From: Alteromonas abrolhosensis
Lineage (GTDB): Bacteria > Pseudomonadota > Gammaproteobacteria > Enterobacterales > Alteromonadaceae
DNA: 64,000 nt
Direction: 5' to 3'
Assembly: GCF_001953635.1 (NCBI RefSeq)
Contig: NZ_MEJH01000012.1
Coordinates: 60,413 to 124,412 of the forward strand
In this document: positions 43,665 to 53,607 of the stretch, piece by piece
Layout: every line of letters starts with the position of its first letter
How positions within the stretch are numbered: position 1 is the stretch's first letter
Notes under the pieces: generated by a model
What the model saw: only the letters and a program-made list of their open reading frames with translations
What the model was told of the DNA's origin: nothing
The model's database searches: none
Position numbers and translations under genes: made by a program

Positions 43665-44837
43665 ATGAATAACGTTAAAATTATAGGTGCCGGCATGACA
43701 AAGTTTGTTAAGCCAGGTAGCCAGTTACCCTATCGCATTATGGCTTCGAATGCTGTGGAATCAGCCCTTAAAGATGCAGATATTGATAAAAAGCATATTC
43801 AGCAAGTTTTCGCATCTTATATCTATGGTGACAGCACCTGTGGTCAACACGCTTTTTACGACGTGGCACAGCTTGGCGTGCCGGTTGTCAATGTAAATAA
43901 CAATTGCGCAAGCGGAGCCAGTGCTATTTATCTTGCCCGGCAAGCAATTCTGTCCGGAGAGGTCGACTGCGCTGTAGCTTTTGGTTTTGAGGAGATGCAG
44001 CCGGGAGCTTTGGGCAGTCATTGGCAGGACAGAGAAAGTCCGTTTGACCGTTTCACGCCTGTTTATGATGAGTTTGATGTGCCTCCAGCTCCTATTGCGT
44101 TGAGAGCGTTCGGTTCAGCTGGCAAGCATTACATGGAAAAATTCGGTGTAAGCCCAAATCTTTTTGCTGAAGTTTCGGTTAAGTCTCGACAGCACGCTAT
44201 CAACAACCCTTTTTCTTTGTTTACTTCTCCACTTAGCGTGCAAGAAGTGCTAACAGACAAGGTGATTTTCGATAGCTATTTAACGCGAACAATGGCTTGT
44301 CCACCTACCTGTGGCGCTGCAGCAGTAGTGTTGTGTAGTGAAACATTTGCCAAGAAACACGGCATAACAAATGCGGTGTCTATTCTTGGACAAGGAATGG
44401 CTACGGACACTGTTGATTCTTGGCGTGACCCCATTTCAGCGGTGGGGAGTGAGATGACAAAAATAGCATCTCACAAGGCATACGAGGCTGCAGCGGTCTC
44501 TCCACACGATATAGATGTAATAGAACTGCACGATTGCTTCACAACGAATGAGATTATCACTTATGAAGCCCTTGGGTTGTGCCATGAAGGTGAAGCTGAA
44601 AAGCTCGTCATTGACCGAGACAATACCTATGGTGGTAAATACGTTGTTGGACCGTCAGGTGGTTTGATGTCAAAAGGCCATCCCATAGGGGCGACGGGTA
44701 TAGCGCAGTGTGTGGAATTATCATGGCATTTAACTAACAGAGCAGGGCAGAGACAGGTAGAAAATGCAAAGCTTGCTCTGGCTCATAACATTGGTCTGGG
44801 TGGCGCGGCGGTAGTGACTATCCTTGGCGCCGACTAG
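43665..44837 (+). CDS. Thiolase-like (SCP2/lipid-transfer type) acyltransferase
   Basis: 390 residues from the ATG at 43665; the longer frame to 43587 has no family support. Nucleophilic Cys in VNNNCASGASAIYLARQ, His in GGLMSKGHPIGATG and a C-terminal ALAHNIGLGGAAVV as in SCP-x type thiolases. Typical roles are thiolytic cleavage of branched or steroid-like acyl-CoA; no partner genes lie nearby. Cytoplasmic. Confidence 0.9.
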   Translation: MNNVKIIGAGMTKFVKPGSQLPYRIMASNAVESALKDADIDKKHIQQVFASYIYGDSTCGQHAFYDVAQLGVPVVNVNNNCASGASAIYLARQAILSGEVDCAVAFGFEEMQPGALGSHWQDRESPFDRFTPVYDEFDVPPAPIALRAFGSAGKHYMEKFGVSPNLFAEVSVKSRQHAINNPFSLFTSPLSVQEVLTDKVIFDSYLTRTMACPPTCGAAAVVLCSETFAKKHGITNAVSILGQGMATDTVDSWRDPISAVGSEMTKIASHKAYEAAAVSPHDIDVIELHDCFTTNEIITYEALGLCHEGEAEKLVIDRDNTYGGKYVVGPSGGLMSKGHPIGATGIAQCVELSWHLTNRAGQRQVENAKLALAHNIGLGGAAVVTILGAD

Positions 44838-44957
44838 CTTACAATACATGCCCAGCAGTAAAATGTAGCCGAACCCTGTTTTGGCTAGATGGGCTAATTT
44901 TTTTGGGGCTCGTTGAGCTAAAAAGAAGCTTTCGCTCAAGCACTGATTCGGTGTGCC

Positions 44958-46277
44958 TTACTCGGTATTTGGCGAAGTGGGAAAGGTGATCATTACGTGT
45001 AGCTGGTCACCTTCGTAATTGACGTTAAATGTTCCATTCAGCGCTTCTACCAGTGCGTTCACTATCGCTAATCCAAGCCCGTTTCCTTGTGAATGACTTT
45101 CACGCCAAAATCGTCTTGTCATGTACGCTAGCGTTTCAGTCTTAAGCGTTGCATGATTGGAAACGCGAATAACAAACACGTTGTCGTCTTCTTCAATGAC
45201 TATTGAAATCGGCATGCCTTTAACACCGTGTTGACGGGCGTTATCTATAAGATTTTTCATGACAATAGTGAATGCGAATACGGGGATGTGTGATAGCCGT
45301 TTTGAAGCATTGGTGTGAACCTGAATGTCGCTATTTTCACAGCTTAACTCTGTCAGCAGGTTATTAAGTTCTTTAGATAGTTCCCACGGTTGCACATGCT
45401 GCTCAATTGGCGCTTTGTCTATTCTTGCTAACAACAGCAAGTTTTCTAATAAGCTTTGCAAGCGACTTGCACTAAATAAACTCTTCTCAATAGCCCGCTG
45501 TCGCGTTTCTCCTTGCGTGACTTTTGCTACCTGTAGTTGACTAATAATGCCCGTCAAAGGTGTTCTTAATTCATGAGCAGCGTTATCGGTAAACGCTTTT
45601 TCCCTTTCAATAGCGTTTTCAAGCTTGGTGAACAACTGATTCTGGCTATCAATTAGGGGAGTAATTTCTTGCAGGTTATGCCTTAACCGAATTGGATTTA
45701 AATCGTTTGGTGAGCGATTGGTGATGGCGTCTTTTAGTCGCTGAAGCGGCCTCAACTCTCTTCCTAAGGCAAACCAGATCACAAGCGCCGAAACCACGAG
45801 GGAAATGAGTGTTGGAAGGGCGCTGACAATTACCATCTGGACAAATATTGCATGTCGCTCAGAAAGCTTTTCAGCGATAGAAATGGTGTGCTTTTCTGTT
45901 TTTAAAGAAAATACCCGCCACTCGATGTTTTCAACAATAACGGTATCAAGTCCCGATGGTAGCGTATTAGGTAGTGTTAGCTCTTGAGGGTGGCTATTAG
46001 CAATAATTTCACCATTTAACGCGCTGATCTTACAGGCAAGGCCTTTTAAGGTGCCCGCATCGTTGAACGTACCGTTTGGGGAAAGCCCCAAGTTGCCCAC
46101 TGAGTTTTGGTCGGACAGCATAAGGTTATTCATCATTCTTGCTGTGGAGGCAAGGCGGCTATCCATGGCTTGGTTTATCTCGCTTTTCAGCTGGGTAATA
46201 GAGAAATAACTGGCTGTCAGCCACAAGACAAAAAATACAGGAGCAATAATTGCGATGAGCTTTAGTCGAAGACTCAT
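44958..46277 (-). CDS. Sensor histidine kinase (QseC/PmrB type)
   Basis: 439 residues: two TM helices (about 8-28 and 147-170) bracket a periplasmic sensor loop, then HAMP, HisKA AAHELRTPLTGIISQL, N-box NLIDNARQHG and GNGLGLAIV. It follows its response regulator by five bases. The sensor loop has no recognised ligand motif. Confidence 0.93.
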   Translation of the reverse strand: MSLRLKLIAIIAPVFFVLWLTASYFSITQLKSEINQAMDSRLASTARMMNNLMLSDQNSVGNLGLSPNGTFNDAGTLKGLACKISALNGEIIANSHPQELTLPNTLPSGLDTVIVENIEWRVFSLKTEKHTISIAEKLSERHAIFVQMVIVSALPTLISLVVSALVIWFALGRELRPLQRLKDAITNRSPNDLNPIRLRHNLQEITPLIDSQNQLFTKLENAIEREKAFTDNAAHELRTPLTGIISQLQVAKVTQGETRQRAIEKSLFSASRLQSLLENLLLLARIDKAPIEQHVQPWELSKELNNLLTELSCENSDIQVHTNASKRLSHIPVFAFTIVMKNLIDNARQHGVKGMPISIVIEEDDNVFVIRVSNHATLKTETLAYMTRRFWRESHSQGNGLGLAIVNALVEALNGTFNVNYEGDQLHVMITFPTSPNTE

Positions 46278-46282
46278 GTTTC

Positions 46283-46948
46283 TTATTCCTGCTGATGAGC
46301 GAGGCGGTAGCCCAGACCACGTTCCGTGATAATGATATGTTTACCCACTTTTTTTCTAAGATTAAACAAATGCACGTTTAAGGCGTTGCTATTCACATCA
46401 TCGTTGACGCCATATAAGTAGTCTTTAAGCTGTGCTTCACTTAAAATTCTGCCTGGGTTTGATAAGAATAAATACAGAAGTTTCAGTTCACATGCAGATA
46501 AGGATAACTGCTCGCCGCGCACTTCTACGCGTTTGGCTTTAGCATCAAACGTAAGCTCTTCAAACTTCAATATCTCGTGTAAATGCTGATCTTGTCTTCT
46601 CGTTACGCTGTAAATTCTCGCAATTAACTCTTCAAAGTCAAAAGGCTTTGTCACGTAGTCATCTGCACCTTTATTCAGCCCCGTTACCTTATCTTCAATG
46701 GCATCTCTTGCCGTTAAAAGAATGATTGCCATTGGCAGCTTTTTCTTCCTGACTAACGATAACAATTCCAGTCCGCTTCCATCGGGCAGTGCGATATCTA
46801 ACAAGCACACGTCAAACTGGTTAATTGATAAATAGTGCTTAGCCTCACTTAACGTGACGGCGTGGGTGACTTGCATGAGTTTGCTTTGAAGGTAAACACA
46901 TACTGCGTCTGCAATAACGAGGTCGTCTTCAACGAGAAGAATATTCAT
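46283..46948 (-). CDS. OmpR-family response regulator
   Basis: 221 residues. Receiver with acidic pocket LLVEDDLVIADA and phospho-Asp in CLLDIALPDGSG, Lys in VTKPFDFEELIARI; C-terminal winged helix ending GKHIIITERGLGYRL. Operon with the downstream kinase and divergent from the TlpA-like gene, whose disulfide-handling role hints at envelope stress as the signal (inference). Confidence 0.95.
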   Translation of the reverse strand: MNILLVEDDLVIADAVCVYLQSKLMQVTHAVTLSEAKHYLSINQFDVCLLDIALPDGSGLELLSLVRKKKLPMAIILLTARDAIEDKVTGLNKGADDYVTKPFDFEELIARIYSVTRRQDQHLHEILKFEELTFDAKAKRVEVRGEQLSLSACELKLLYLFLSNPGRILSEAQLKDYLYGVNDDVNSNALNVHLFNLRKKVGKHIIITERGLGYRLAHQQE

Positions 46949-47056
46949 AGTTTTTCACAAAGCGGTTTGATGCGTAGAAGCTAATGGGTGAACATTAATA
47001 TTAAATTAATCTTTGGTAATTAGTTTACCAGCTCAAACTTACTAAGTGCATTTAAC

Positions 47057-47866
47057 GTGAATACGATCAATTTAGGCCCTTTCGCTATGATGACCAGCAC
47101 CGCATTAATTATTGCGGGTGTAATTATTTTCTGGAGCCTTGTCGGCTATTTGGCAAGAGCTAGTACGCAGAAGAACGAAGCTACTGACACTATATTCTGG
47201 TCTATCGCAGCTGGGCTAGTTGTGGCACGTTTAATCTTCGTCATAGATTTGTGGGAGATTTATCAAAAAGACTGGCTTTCCGTACTCAATATTAGAGATG
47301 GTGGTTTCAACAGCTATTCTGGATGGTTTGCGGGCTTAACGGTTCTTTTGGTTAGAGCCAAAAAGCATCGTCAGCTTATGTCGTTTTATCTTAAATCTGG
47401 GGCTATCACCGCGGCTGCGTTGTTTCCACTAGTTGTAATTCAAACCTTGTATAATACCTCTCCAAGTCCGCTAAATATCAATGCACAGACTTCAAGTGGC
47501 GAGTATCAATCACTAGAGCTAAATATCGGTAAACCTGTCGTCATCAACTTTTGGGCTTCATGGTGCCCTCCGTGTCGCCGTGAAATGCCCGTTTTAGCGC
47601 GGGCACAACAAACGCATTCAGACGTAAAATTTATTTTTATCAATCAAAGCGAAGCGCCCACGAAAGCAGAACGCTTCTTAATGAGCCAAGGTGTTGACCT
47701 TGAAAATACTTACTTTGATTTTGCAGGCAATATCTCAAAAAGCTTTGGCGCATATGGCCTGCCAACTACGTTATTTTTCAATGCAAAAGGCGAGTTAGTT
47801 GACCGCCACATGGGGGAGCTGTCTGAGGCTAGCCTTCAGCATTACCTCCGTCCTCTTCTCAAATAA
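47057..47866 (+). CDS. Membrane-anchored TlpA-like thioredoxin with LGT-like N-terminal domain
   Basis: 269 residues. Three to four TM helices (about 10-32, 44-64, 85-100, 110-130) with the family signature RDGGFNSYSGWFAG resembling prolipoprotein diacylglyceryl transferase, then a TlpA/ResA thioredoxin domain with WASWCPPCRREMPVL and cis-Pro LPTTLFF. The periplasmic CPPC domain should reduce or exchange disulfides. The LGT-like part lacks catalytic sections and is probably an anchor. It lies 24 bases before the DsbG-like gene. Confidence 0.9.
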   Translation: MNTINLGPFAMMTSTALIIAGVIIFWSLVGYLARASTQKNEATDTIFWSIAAGLVVARLIFVIDLWEIYQKDWLSVLNIRDGGFNSYSGWFAGLTVLLVRAKKHRQLMSFYLKSGAITAAALFPLVVIQTLYNTSPSPLNINAQTSSGEYQSLELNIGKPVVINFWASWCPPCRREMPVLARAQQTHSDVKFIFINQSEAPTKAERFLMSQGVDLENTYFDFAGNISKSFGAYGLPTTLFFNAKGELVDRHMGELSEASLQHYLRPLLK

Positions 47867-47889
47867 ATTAAGTACTTCAAGGAATAAGA

Positions 47890-48636
47890 ATGCTAAAAGT
47901 AGTCTCTTGGATGTTAGCTTTCTCTAGCTCATCATTCGCCACTGATAGTGAGCTTCCAAAGCCTCTCAGCATCGTTGAAAAGCAAGGCGGAGAGGTGATA
48001 AGTCGCTTTGATGCGCCATCCCAAATGACAGGCTATGTCATTGACTTCAAAGGTAATGCAATCACGGTTTATATCACGGAAGATGGTCAGTATATGTTGG
48101 CTGGAAAAATGTTCGACGCAAACGGACAAGATGTTGGAGCTAACGAATTAAATAACTACATAAACGGTGCGCAAAGCGAAAAAATATGGCAGCAGTTGAG
48201 TGAGTCGAGTTGGGTTTTAGATGGTAACCCTAATGCTAGTAGAGTTGTCTATGTCTTTACCGATCCGAACTGCCCTTATTGTCAAAAGTTTTGGCAGCAG
48301 GCTCGACCGTGGGTTGACGCCGGTAATGTTCAAATTCGGCATATCCTGGTCGGTATATTGAAGGCTGATAGTTATGGAAAATCTGCAGCCATTCTTAGCG
48401 CAGAAAACCCTAGTGAGATTCTTCACAACCATGAAGCTGGTCAATTAGCGCCGCTTAAGCCTTTGAATAACCCAACACCACAGGTGAAAAAGCAGCTTGA
48501 TGACAACCACAAACTAATGCGACGACTGGGCCTTTCCGCTACGCCTGCCATTTATTTTAGGGATGAGTCTGGTGCTGTAAAATTACAAATGGGGCTTCCG
48601 ACCACAGCTCAATTAGAAACGGTGCTAGACAATTGA
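47890..48636 (+). CDS. dsbG: DsbG/DsbC-like periplasmic thiol:disulfide interchange protein
   Basis: 248 residues. Signal peptide (VVSWMLAFSSSSFA). N-terminal dimerisation domain, then the thioredoxin fold with FTDPNCPYCQKFW (CPYC) and a cis-Pro SATPAIYFRDESG. CPYC and the HILVGILKADSYGKSAAIL helix favour DsbG over DsbC. Likely disulfide isomerase/chaperone or sulfenate reductase, with the preceding TlpA-like protein a possible electron donor. Confidence 0.9.
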   Translation: MLKVVSWMLAFSSSSFATDSELPKPLSIVEKQGGEVISRFDAPSQMTGYVIDFKGNAITVYITEDGQYMLAGKMFDANGQDVGANELNNYINGAQSEKIWQQLSESSWVLDGNPNASRVVYVFTDPNCPYCQKFWQQARPWVDAGNVQIRHILVGILKADSYGKSAAILSAENPSEILHNHEAGQLAPLKPLNNPTPQVKKQLDDNHKLMRRLGLSATPAIYFRDESGAVKLQMGLPTTAQLETVLDN

Positions 48637-48788
48637 AGATAAAGGGAGAGACGGAATTAACAATGAGTACAAAATGTTCCCTTAAGTCAGGAGCTACATT
48701 TACTATTTATCTCAGATAAAAACCTTCAGTAATCTCATTTGAATCGTTTACGTATATTACTAATCAAAATTAAAAGAGATATCCGTAC

Positions 48789-49799
48789 ATGAGAAAAGTT
48801 GTTATTGGAACCCATGATGAAGGGCTTAAAAGATTAAAGACGACAGACGTTGACGAGCCTCAAACAGTTGGAAGTAAAGAAATTAAAGTACGTGTTCATG
48901 CGAGTTCATTGAATTACCATGACCTTAGTGTTGCTAATGGCACTATTCCTACGGCGCAGAATCGTGTACCTCTGTCTGATTGCTCTGGCATCATTACTCA
49001 AGTTGGTGAGGACGTTGATGAGTTCAAGGAGGGTGATCATGTTGTGTCGACATTTTTTCCGGATTGGCTGAACGGTGAACCTAGGTGTAGCGATTTCAGT
49101 CGAACGCCTGGTGATGGCCTTGACGGATACGCAACAGAATATGTCGTTCGACCAGCCACATGGTTTACTAAAGCTCCACAAGGATGGAGCCATGCAGAGT
49201 CCGCCACAATTACAACGGCAGGATTAACAGCGTGGAGAGCATTAGTTGTGGAGGGGAAGCTTAAAGCTGGCGACAAGGTGCTGTTGCTAGGTACTGGTGG
49301 TGTCTCAATATACGCACTTCAAATAGCCAAAGCGATGGGGGCATACGTTGCGATCACTTCCTCCTCGGATGAAAAGCTTGAAAAGGCTAAAGCCCTTGGC
49401 GCTGATTTCACCGTTAACTATAAAGCAGAACCCGAGTGGGGGAGTGCGGTTAACGCGTGGAGCGGAGAAAAAGGTGTAGACCACGTCGTGGAAGTGGGTG
49501 GGCCTGCTACCCTAGCACAGTCAATCAATGCGTGTCGTGTGAATGGAAATATTGTCCTCATTGGCGTATTAACCGGCGTGAAAGGAGATATCCCAACGGC
49601 AGCGATGATGGCAAAGCAGATCAATCTTAAAGGGATTATTGTTGGGAGCAGGGAACACCAAAAAGACTTCGTAAATGCCCTAGAGGCAAGCGGAATAAAG
49701 CCTGTAATTGATACAAGTTTTTCACTCGATGAACTCGCTAAAGCGTTTGAATATGAGGTTAATGGCAAACACTTCGGCAAGATTTGTGTTGATATTTAA
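48789..49799 (+). CDS. MDR-family NAD(P)-dependent oxidoreductase, zinc-independent
   Basis: 336 residues. GroES-like N-domain SSLNYHDLSVANG, where the usual catalytic Cys is Asn, and VLLLGTGGVSIYALQIAKAMGA for NAD(P) binding. The lack of zinc ligands places it with quinone oxidoreductase/enoyl reductase-type MDR enzymes rather than true zinc alcohol dehydrogenases. No operon partner. Confidence 0.9.
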   Translation: MRKVVIGTHDEGLKRLKTTDVDEPQTVGSKEIKVRVHASSLNYHDLSVANGTIPTAQNRVPLSDCSGIITQVGEDVDEFKEGDHVVSTFFPDWLNGEPRCSDFSRTPGDGLDGYATEYVVRPATWFTKAPQGWSHAESATITTAGLTAWRALVVEGKLKAGDKVLLLGTGGVSIYALQIAKAMGAYVAITSSSDEKLEKAKALGADFTVNYKAEPEWGSAVNAWSGEKGVDHVVEVGGPATLAQSINACRVNGNIVLIGVLTGVKGDIPTAAMMAKQINLKGIIVGSREHQKDFVNALEASGIKPVIDTSFSLDELAKAFEYEVNGKHFGKICVDI

Positions 49800-49874
49800 T
49801 CTAAACACGTTCTGATTTAGATTAAGTAAGCATACCAATTCTTACTTAATCTTGCCCGACATTTTTTAGATGCT

Positions 49875-51311
49875 CTATACATTCCAGCCTTTCTTCAACC
49901 TAGAATATAGGTAGCGCCACACGCATAGGGCAAAAACGATGAACGCACTGTCTATAATAAGCGAGTTCATCACTAGTGAACTGGGGTAGTGAACAACAAA
50001 GTGAGTAATTGCCAATACAACTAACAAGGCGGCGAGACAATTCAACAGCATTAAGTGGGTTTTCGTTAGCACCTTTTGCATTAGCGAGCCTATGAGAATG
50101 GCCACTAAGGTTATCCAGAAAACGGGTTTTGTCGGCAACGCCAAGGTTAGTTCCAATAATGCTGCCCAAATAAATGCGATAGGCGTACCCCATACGAAAC
50201 CCAGCCAAAGCTGGTTCAAGGCATCTTGTTGTGAGCGTTTCGCCAGCCATAAATTTATGCCGGTAACGGAGATAATAGTTAACGCAAACCCCATAAGGCC
50301 AAAGAATATTTTCATCGCTTCAGGGCCAAAATGGCCGAAGTGTATGCGATAAACAGAAAATATAGCTTGTTGCCCGACTTCTCCATCTGAATAACCAACC
50401 TTATCGATGTATTGCCCACTGGCATCGAAGCGGTATTGTTCAGAATAAATGAGCTTATCTAAATGTTGAGAACCAAGCAGAATGTACTGATTATCTTTTG
50501 TCGCATTTTCCAAGGTAACAAAAATAGGCTGGGTATTGGGCTCCATTTTCATTATGTCGGTCAGCGCCTTTTCGATGTTAGCTATGGCTGGCTGGTGTTC
50601 CAGTTGAATTGATGAACCATAAATATCGGCAAACAGATCGAGATCGTTTCCTTCATACAAAGTATCTGCATATATGGACGTTAGAAACGACGCCAGACCA
50701 AAATAAACGCCGGTTAGCGCAATCATTAAATGGAAAGGTAAACCCCACACACTCATTCGGTTGTGTAAGTCGCCTTGTGTGAGCTGCTCGTTGTTACCTG
50801 TTCGCAGGCGAAAAGCATCTTTAAAAATACGTCTGTGAGCAACAATGCCAGAGATGATCAACGCACTTAAAATGGCGCCTAATACACTTACCACCATCAT
50901 CCCTAATTCTTCTGGTAAGTGCAGAGCAGTGTGGAGATCAACAATTAAATCGGTGATTGGAGTGGTTGAAGGCTCACTTAATTCGCCAGCTGGAGAAATA
51001 TTCCAGTACTCGTCATCTGCACTAATGCGCGCTCGCGGCAAGTCATGAGTGGGCAATCGAATGACAATATTTCCCTGTGTCTGACCATCTTTCATCGAAA
51101 GAAAGCGTTCATAAGCATTTTGGATGCTACTAGGAGTGTAATCTAGATTATCTGCAATATGGGGTTGTTCCCATCGCAGAAGTTCTTGAGAAAACACAGA
51201 TAAAGTGCCTGAAAAGCACACCCAATACATTAATACGCTAACGGCTAAACCTAGCCATGCATGACTTTTTAACGCGCTTTTATTTGCGCTGGGAGAAATA
51301 GAAATACTCAT
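49875..51311 (-). CDS. PepSY-associated TM-helix (iron-regulated) membrane protein
   Basis: 478 residues from the ATG at 51311, one base after the upstream stop. N-terminal SHAWLGLAVSVLMYWVCFSGTLSVF, PepSY-type extracytoplasmic stretches and further TM helices (IMKIFFGLMGFALTIISVTGINLWL; four near the C-terminus). Members are linked to siderophore iron reduction or heme-associated electron transfer. A Fur-like box lies about 700 bases upstream at the head of the operon. Confidence 0.88.
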   Translation of the reverse strand: MSISISPSANKSALKSHAWLGLAVSVLMYWVCFSGTLSVFSQELLRWEQPHIADNLDYTPSSIQNAYERFLSMKDGQTQGNIVIRLPTHDLPRARISADDEYWNISPAGELSEPSTTPITDLIVDLHTALHLPEELGMMVVSVLGAILSALIISGIVAHRRIFKDAFRLRTGNNEQLTQGDLHNRMSVWGLPFHLMIALTGVYFGLASFLTSIYADTLYEGNDLDLFADIYGSSIQLEHQPAIANIEKALTDIMKMEPNTQPIFVTLENATKDNQYILLGSQHLDKLIYSEQYRFDASGQYIDKVGYSDGEVGQQAIFSVYRIHFGHFGPEAMKIFFGLMGFALTIISVTGINLWLAKRSQQDALNQLWLGFVWGTPIAFIWAALLELTLALPTKPVFWITLVAILIGSLMQKVLTKTHLMLLNCLAALLVVLAITHFVVHYPSSLVMNSLIIDSAFIVFALCVWRYLYSRLKKGWNV

Positions 51312-51312
51312 T

Positions 51313-51870
51313 TTATACACTATACAAGTAGAAATAACTTACCGCGGTAAGTGCACTTATCACCCCCACTGGGCGCCATAATTTGCTGTCTGCACAAAGC
51401 CAGTACGCACTACATCCCCATAAAACAGGCATAGTATAAATTCCCAGTGCAATCTGATTTACTTTGCTCATGTTAAACGCAGTGGTCCATACAACAGTAA
51501 CTAACATTGCGCATATAGCACTCAAAAATACAACGCCAAGCAGTTTGACTGAGGCTTTTAAAACAGTAGTGGTAGAAGGTGGGCTCACTGAAGCTACGAA
51601 CGGTAAGTCGACACGTTTAACGTTTTTGCTAATTCGCCGACGAGCAAGGTATATCCAACTCCATGCTTGTAAAGAGAAGGCGACTACCGCGTAGCAGGTA
51701 CCTAATTCTGGGCCGTATTCCGTAACCCAAAGGCTTAAACTCGCCAGCATTAACAGCAATGCTGAGAGCTTAGCTAAACGTTTAACAGCGATCTGTGTGC
51801 TTTTCCATGCGCGGTAAAACAGACCTATCGCCAGTGCGCTACCTAAAAAGGCAGCGATCGACAGTAGCAT
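51313..51870 (-). CDS. Small integral membrane protein in PepSY operon
   Basis: 185 residues with five to six hydrophobic helices (SIAAFLGSALAIGLFYRAW, LLLMLASLSLWV, CYAVVAFSLQAWSWIYLA, VVFLSAICAMLVTVVW). No signal peptide. It resembles the small membrane proteins that accompany PepSY_TM iron-acquisition genes (DUF3325/DUF3649 type), but I cannot assign a family firmly. Tight upstream partner of the PepSY gene. Confidence 0.78.
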   Translation of the reverse strand: MLLSIAAFLGSALAIGLFYRAWKSTQIAVKRLAKLSALLLMLASLSLWVTEYGPELGTCYAVVAFSLQAWSWIYLARRRISKNVKRVDLPFVASVSPPSTTTVLKASVKLLGVVFLSAICAMLVTVVWTTAFNMSKVNQIALGIYTMPVLWGCSAYWLCADSKLWRPVGVISALTAVSYFYLYSV

Positions 51871-51902
51871 AACCTAACCTTTTGAATATCAAATACGTTG
51901 CC

Positions 51903-52001
51903 TTAACCATTGCTAGTCGGTGTTGGACCGTTCAAAAGTGCCCTGGCTTTGCGAGCAATAAAAAAGGTAACCGCAGCGAGGACAATCTGTAGCAAATTCA
52001 C
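51903..52001 (-). CDS. Possible 32-residue single-helix membrane peptide
   Basis: GTG start at 52001: MNLLQIVLAAVTFFIARKA followed by a short basic, Pro-containing tail and a stop 33 bases before the next gene. One TM helix. The GTG has only GAAG as possible Shine-Dalgarno. Its place between a Fur-like box and the PepSY operon makes it worth noting; it could be non-coding. Confidence 0.35.
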   Translation of the reverse strand: MNLLQIVLAAVTFFIARKARALLNGPTPTSNG

Positions 52002-52024
52002 AGGAACTTCAAAAAAACAACGAA

Positions 52025-52043
52025 TATGATAACTATTTTCATT
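52025..52043 (-). promoter_or_regulatory. Fur-box-like operator of the PepSY operon
   Basis: On the minus strand AATGAAAATAGTTATCATA matches 16 of 19 positions of an AATGATAATAATTATCATT-type Fur site. Iron repression of the operon is expected. Confidence 0.6.
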
Positions 52044-52186
52044 TCAAAAAGGCAGGGCGTATTCCTTTTAAATACGCATTTTGTCTATTATGAGAAGGGA
52101 CGTAGCACTTGTTATGTATCTCAATTAGGGCCACTGCCGCCTGCGCCACTATCAATAAAACAAAAACATAGTGGGCTAAAGCGAAG

Positions 52187-53350
52187 CTATTTTGATTCTA
52201 GAAGCTTTATCCAATGATTAAACACGCCTAAATTTTCGAGAATAATTTTAAAACACATAAGAAGAGGCACTGCCAGCAATACGCCAACTACGCCCCACAG
52301 CCACCCAGTTATTGCAATCCAAACGATGATTATGAGTGGGTTAAGCTGCATACTTCTTCCTAGTACAGCAGGCGTAATTAACTGAGACTCTATTATGTTC
52401 AACACTAAAAATAGGCCCGCGGGTAAGAAGGCACTGCTGGTGAGCCCAAATTGCACAAGCCCTACTACCAACAACACAACGCAGCTTGCAACGCCACCTA
52501 GGTAAGGTACAAAGTTCATCAGCGCTACTAATGCTCCCCAAAGCAGCGCATCTTCTATTCCTAAGTAATAAAACACACCAGCTGTGGCTAATCCCAAGCA
52601 GGAGTTAATAATGCTGATTGTAACAATATACGATGACAGCTCTCTTTGAATTTGATCTACCAATACCAATGTTCGCCGTTTGTTAGTGACAATTGGGAAG
52701 TCTCTTACAAAAACGTTGAACAAGTTAGGGCCGAAAACTAATAAGAAAAATATTAAAACTATGCAGGCAAGGACTTGTGCCAGTAAAAACGGTGCATTGC
52801 TAAAAAGTGTTAACCCTATATCAATACCGCTCTGCTTAATTTTATCAGTCACAGAATTTGTCTTATCTTGCGGTGGAGTAGGCTCTTCCGGCTCCTCATC
52901 ATCGCTAAACCAACTAAAAAATGATCGCTCTTTCTTCACGGGGGCAGGAGCAGGAGGGTTTGCATGGGCATCAATACTGTTGCTTATTTCCTCAATTTCT
53001 TCGGAAATTTCGGCAGCAATTTTAGGGAGTGACTGCATCCAGCGTTCGGCAGGCTCAGCAAGCTCTATACCTAAAAACGTGAATGGCGCTACCAGCAACA
53101 CAATCAGCGCTCCGGCAGACAGCGCGCGCGGCACAAATAGCTTGCGAGCAAACGCCACTAGCGGGCTTAGAAGCAATGCAACAAAGGCAGAAAAGAAAAG
53201 GGGAACAAGTAAGGACTTAGCCAGATACAAGGTATAGATCACTGCAAAAATCACGAGGATATTAAGCAGCCTAGTTTGTTGGGCTATTTTGGGGAACTTC
53301 CCAGCATACTTAATGTTCCCTTTATCTTGATTTGAGCCAGCGTTATCCAT
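52187..53350 (-). CDS. AI-2E family transporter (PerM/YdiK-like) with charged insertion
   Basis: 387 residues, with about seven TM helices: VIFAVIYTLYLAKSLLVPLFFSAFVALLLSP at the start and PYLGGVASCVVLLVVGL plus QLNPLIIIVWIAITGWLWGVVGVLLAVPLLM near the end. An acidic/Pro-rich insertion (about residues 128-175, PAPAPVKKE... DDEEPEEPTPPQD) lies in a loop. The family name reflects one member's autoinducer-2 export; most are of unknown substrate. Confidence 0.9.
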   Translation of the reverse strand: MDNAGSNQDKGNIKYAGKFPKIAQQTRLLNILVIFAVIYTLYLAKSLLVPLFFSAFVALLLSPLVAFARKLFVPRALSAGALIVLLVAPFTFLGIELAEPAERWMQSLPKIAAEISEEIEEISNSIDAHANPPAPAPVKKERSFFSWFSDDEEPEEPTPPQDKTNSVTDKIKQSGIDIGLTLFSNAPFLLAQVLACIVLIFFLLVFGPNLFNVFVRDFPIVTNKRRTLVLVDQIQRELSSYIVTISIINSCLGLATAGVFYYLGIEDALLWGALVALMNFVPYLGGVASCVVLLVVGLVQFGLTSSAFLPAGLFLVLNIIESQLITPAVLGRSMQLNPLIIIVWIAITGWLWGVVGVLLAVPLLMCFKIILENLGVFNHWIKLLESK

Positions 53351-53607
53351 TTCTCAGCCTTTGTTGAGAGTGATTCCTTGGGTAGTTTCCATGAATCTCA
53401 GCATGAAAGTTTTACGGCTATATTACGCCTAAAGTTCATTGCTAAATATACTAAAACGGCCGCGCTTCACAAAAAAATCAGCGTGATTTTGCAACCCAAT
53501 TAATTAGACTGATTTCGGTTATGGTTTTAATTCTCTGCTAATACCCAGATTGATCAAACTTAATCATCTCCTCGTAGGTAAACCACGTCCATCCACAACT
53601 TAGCGCA

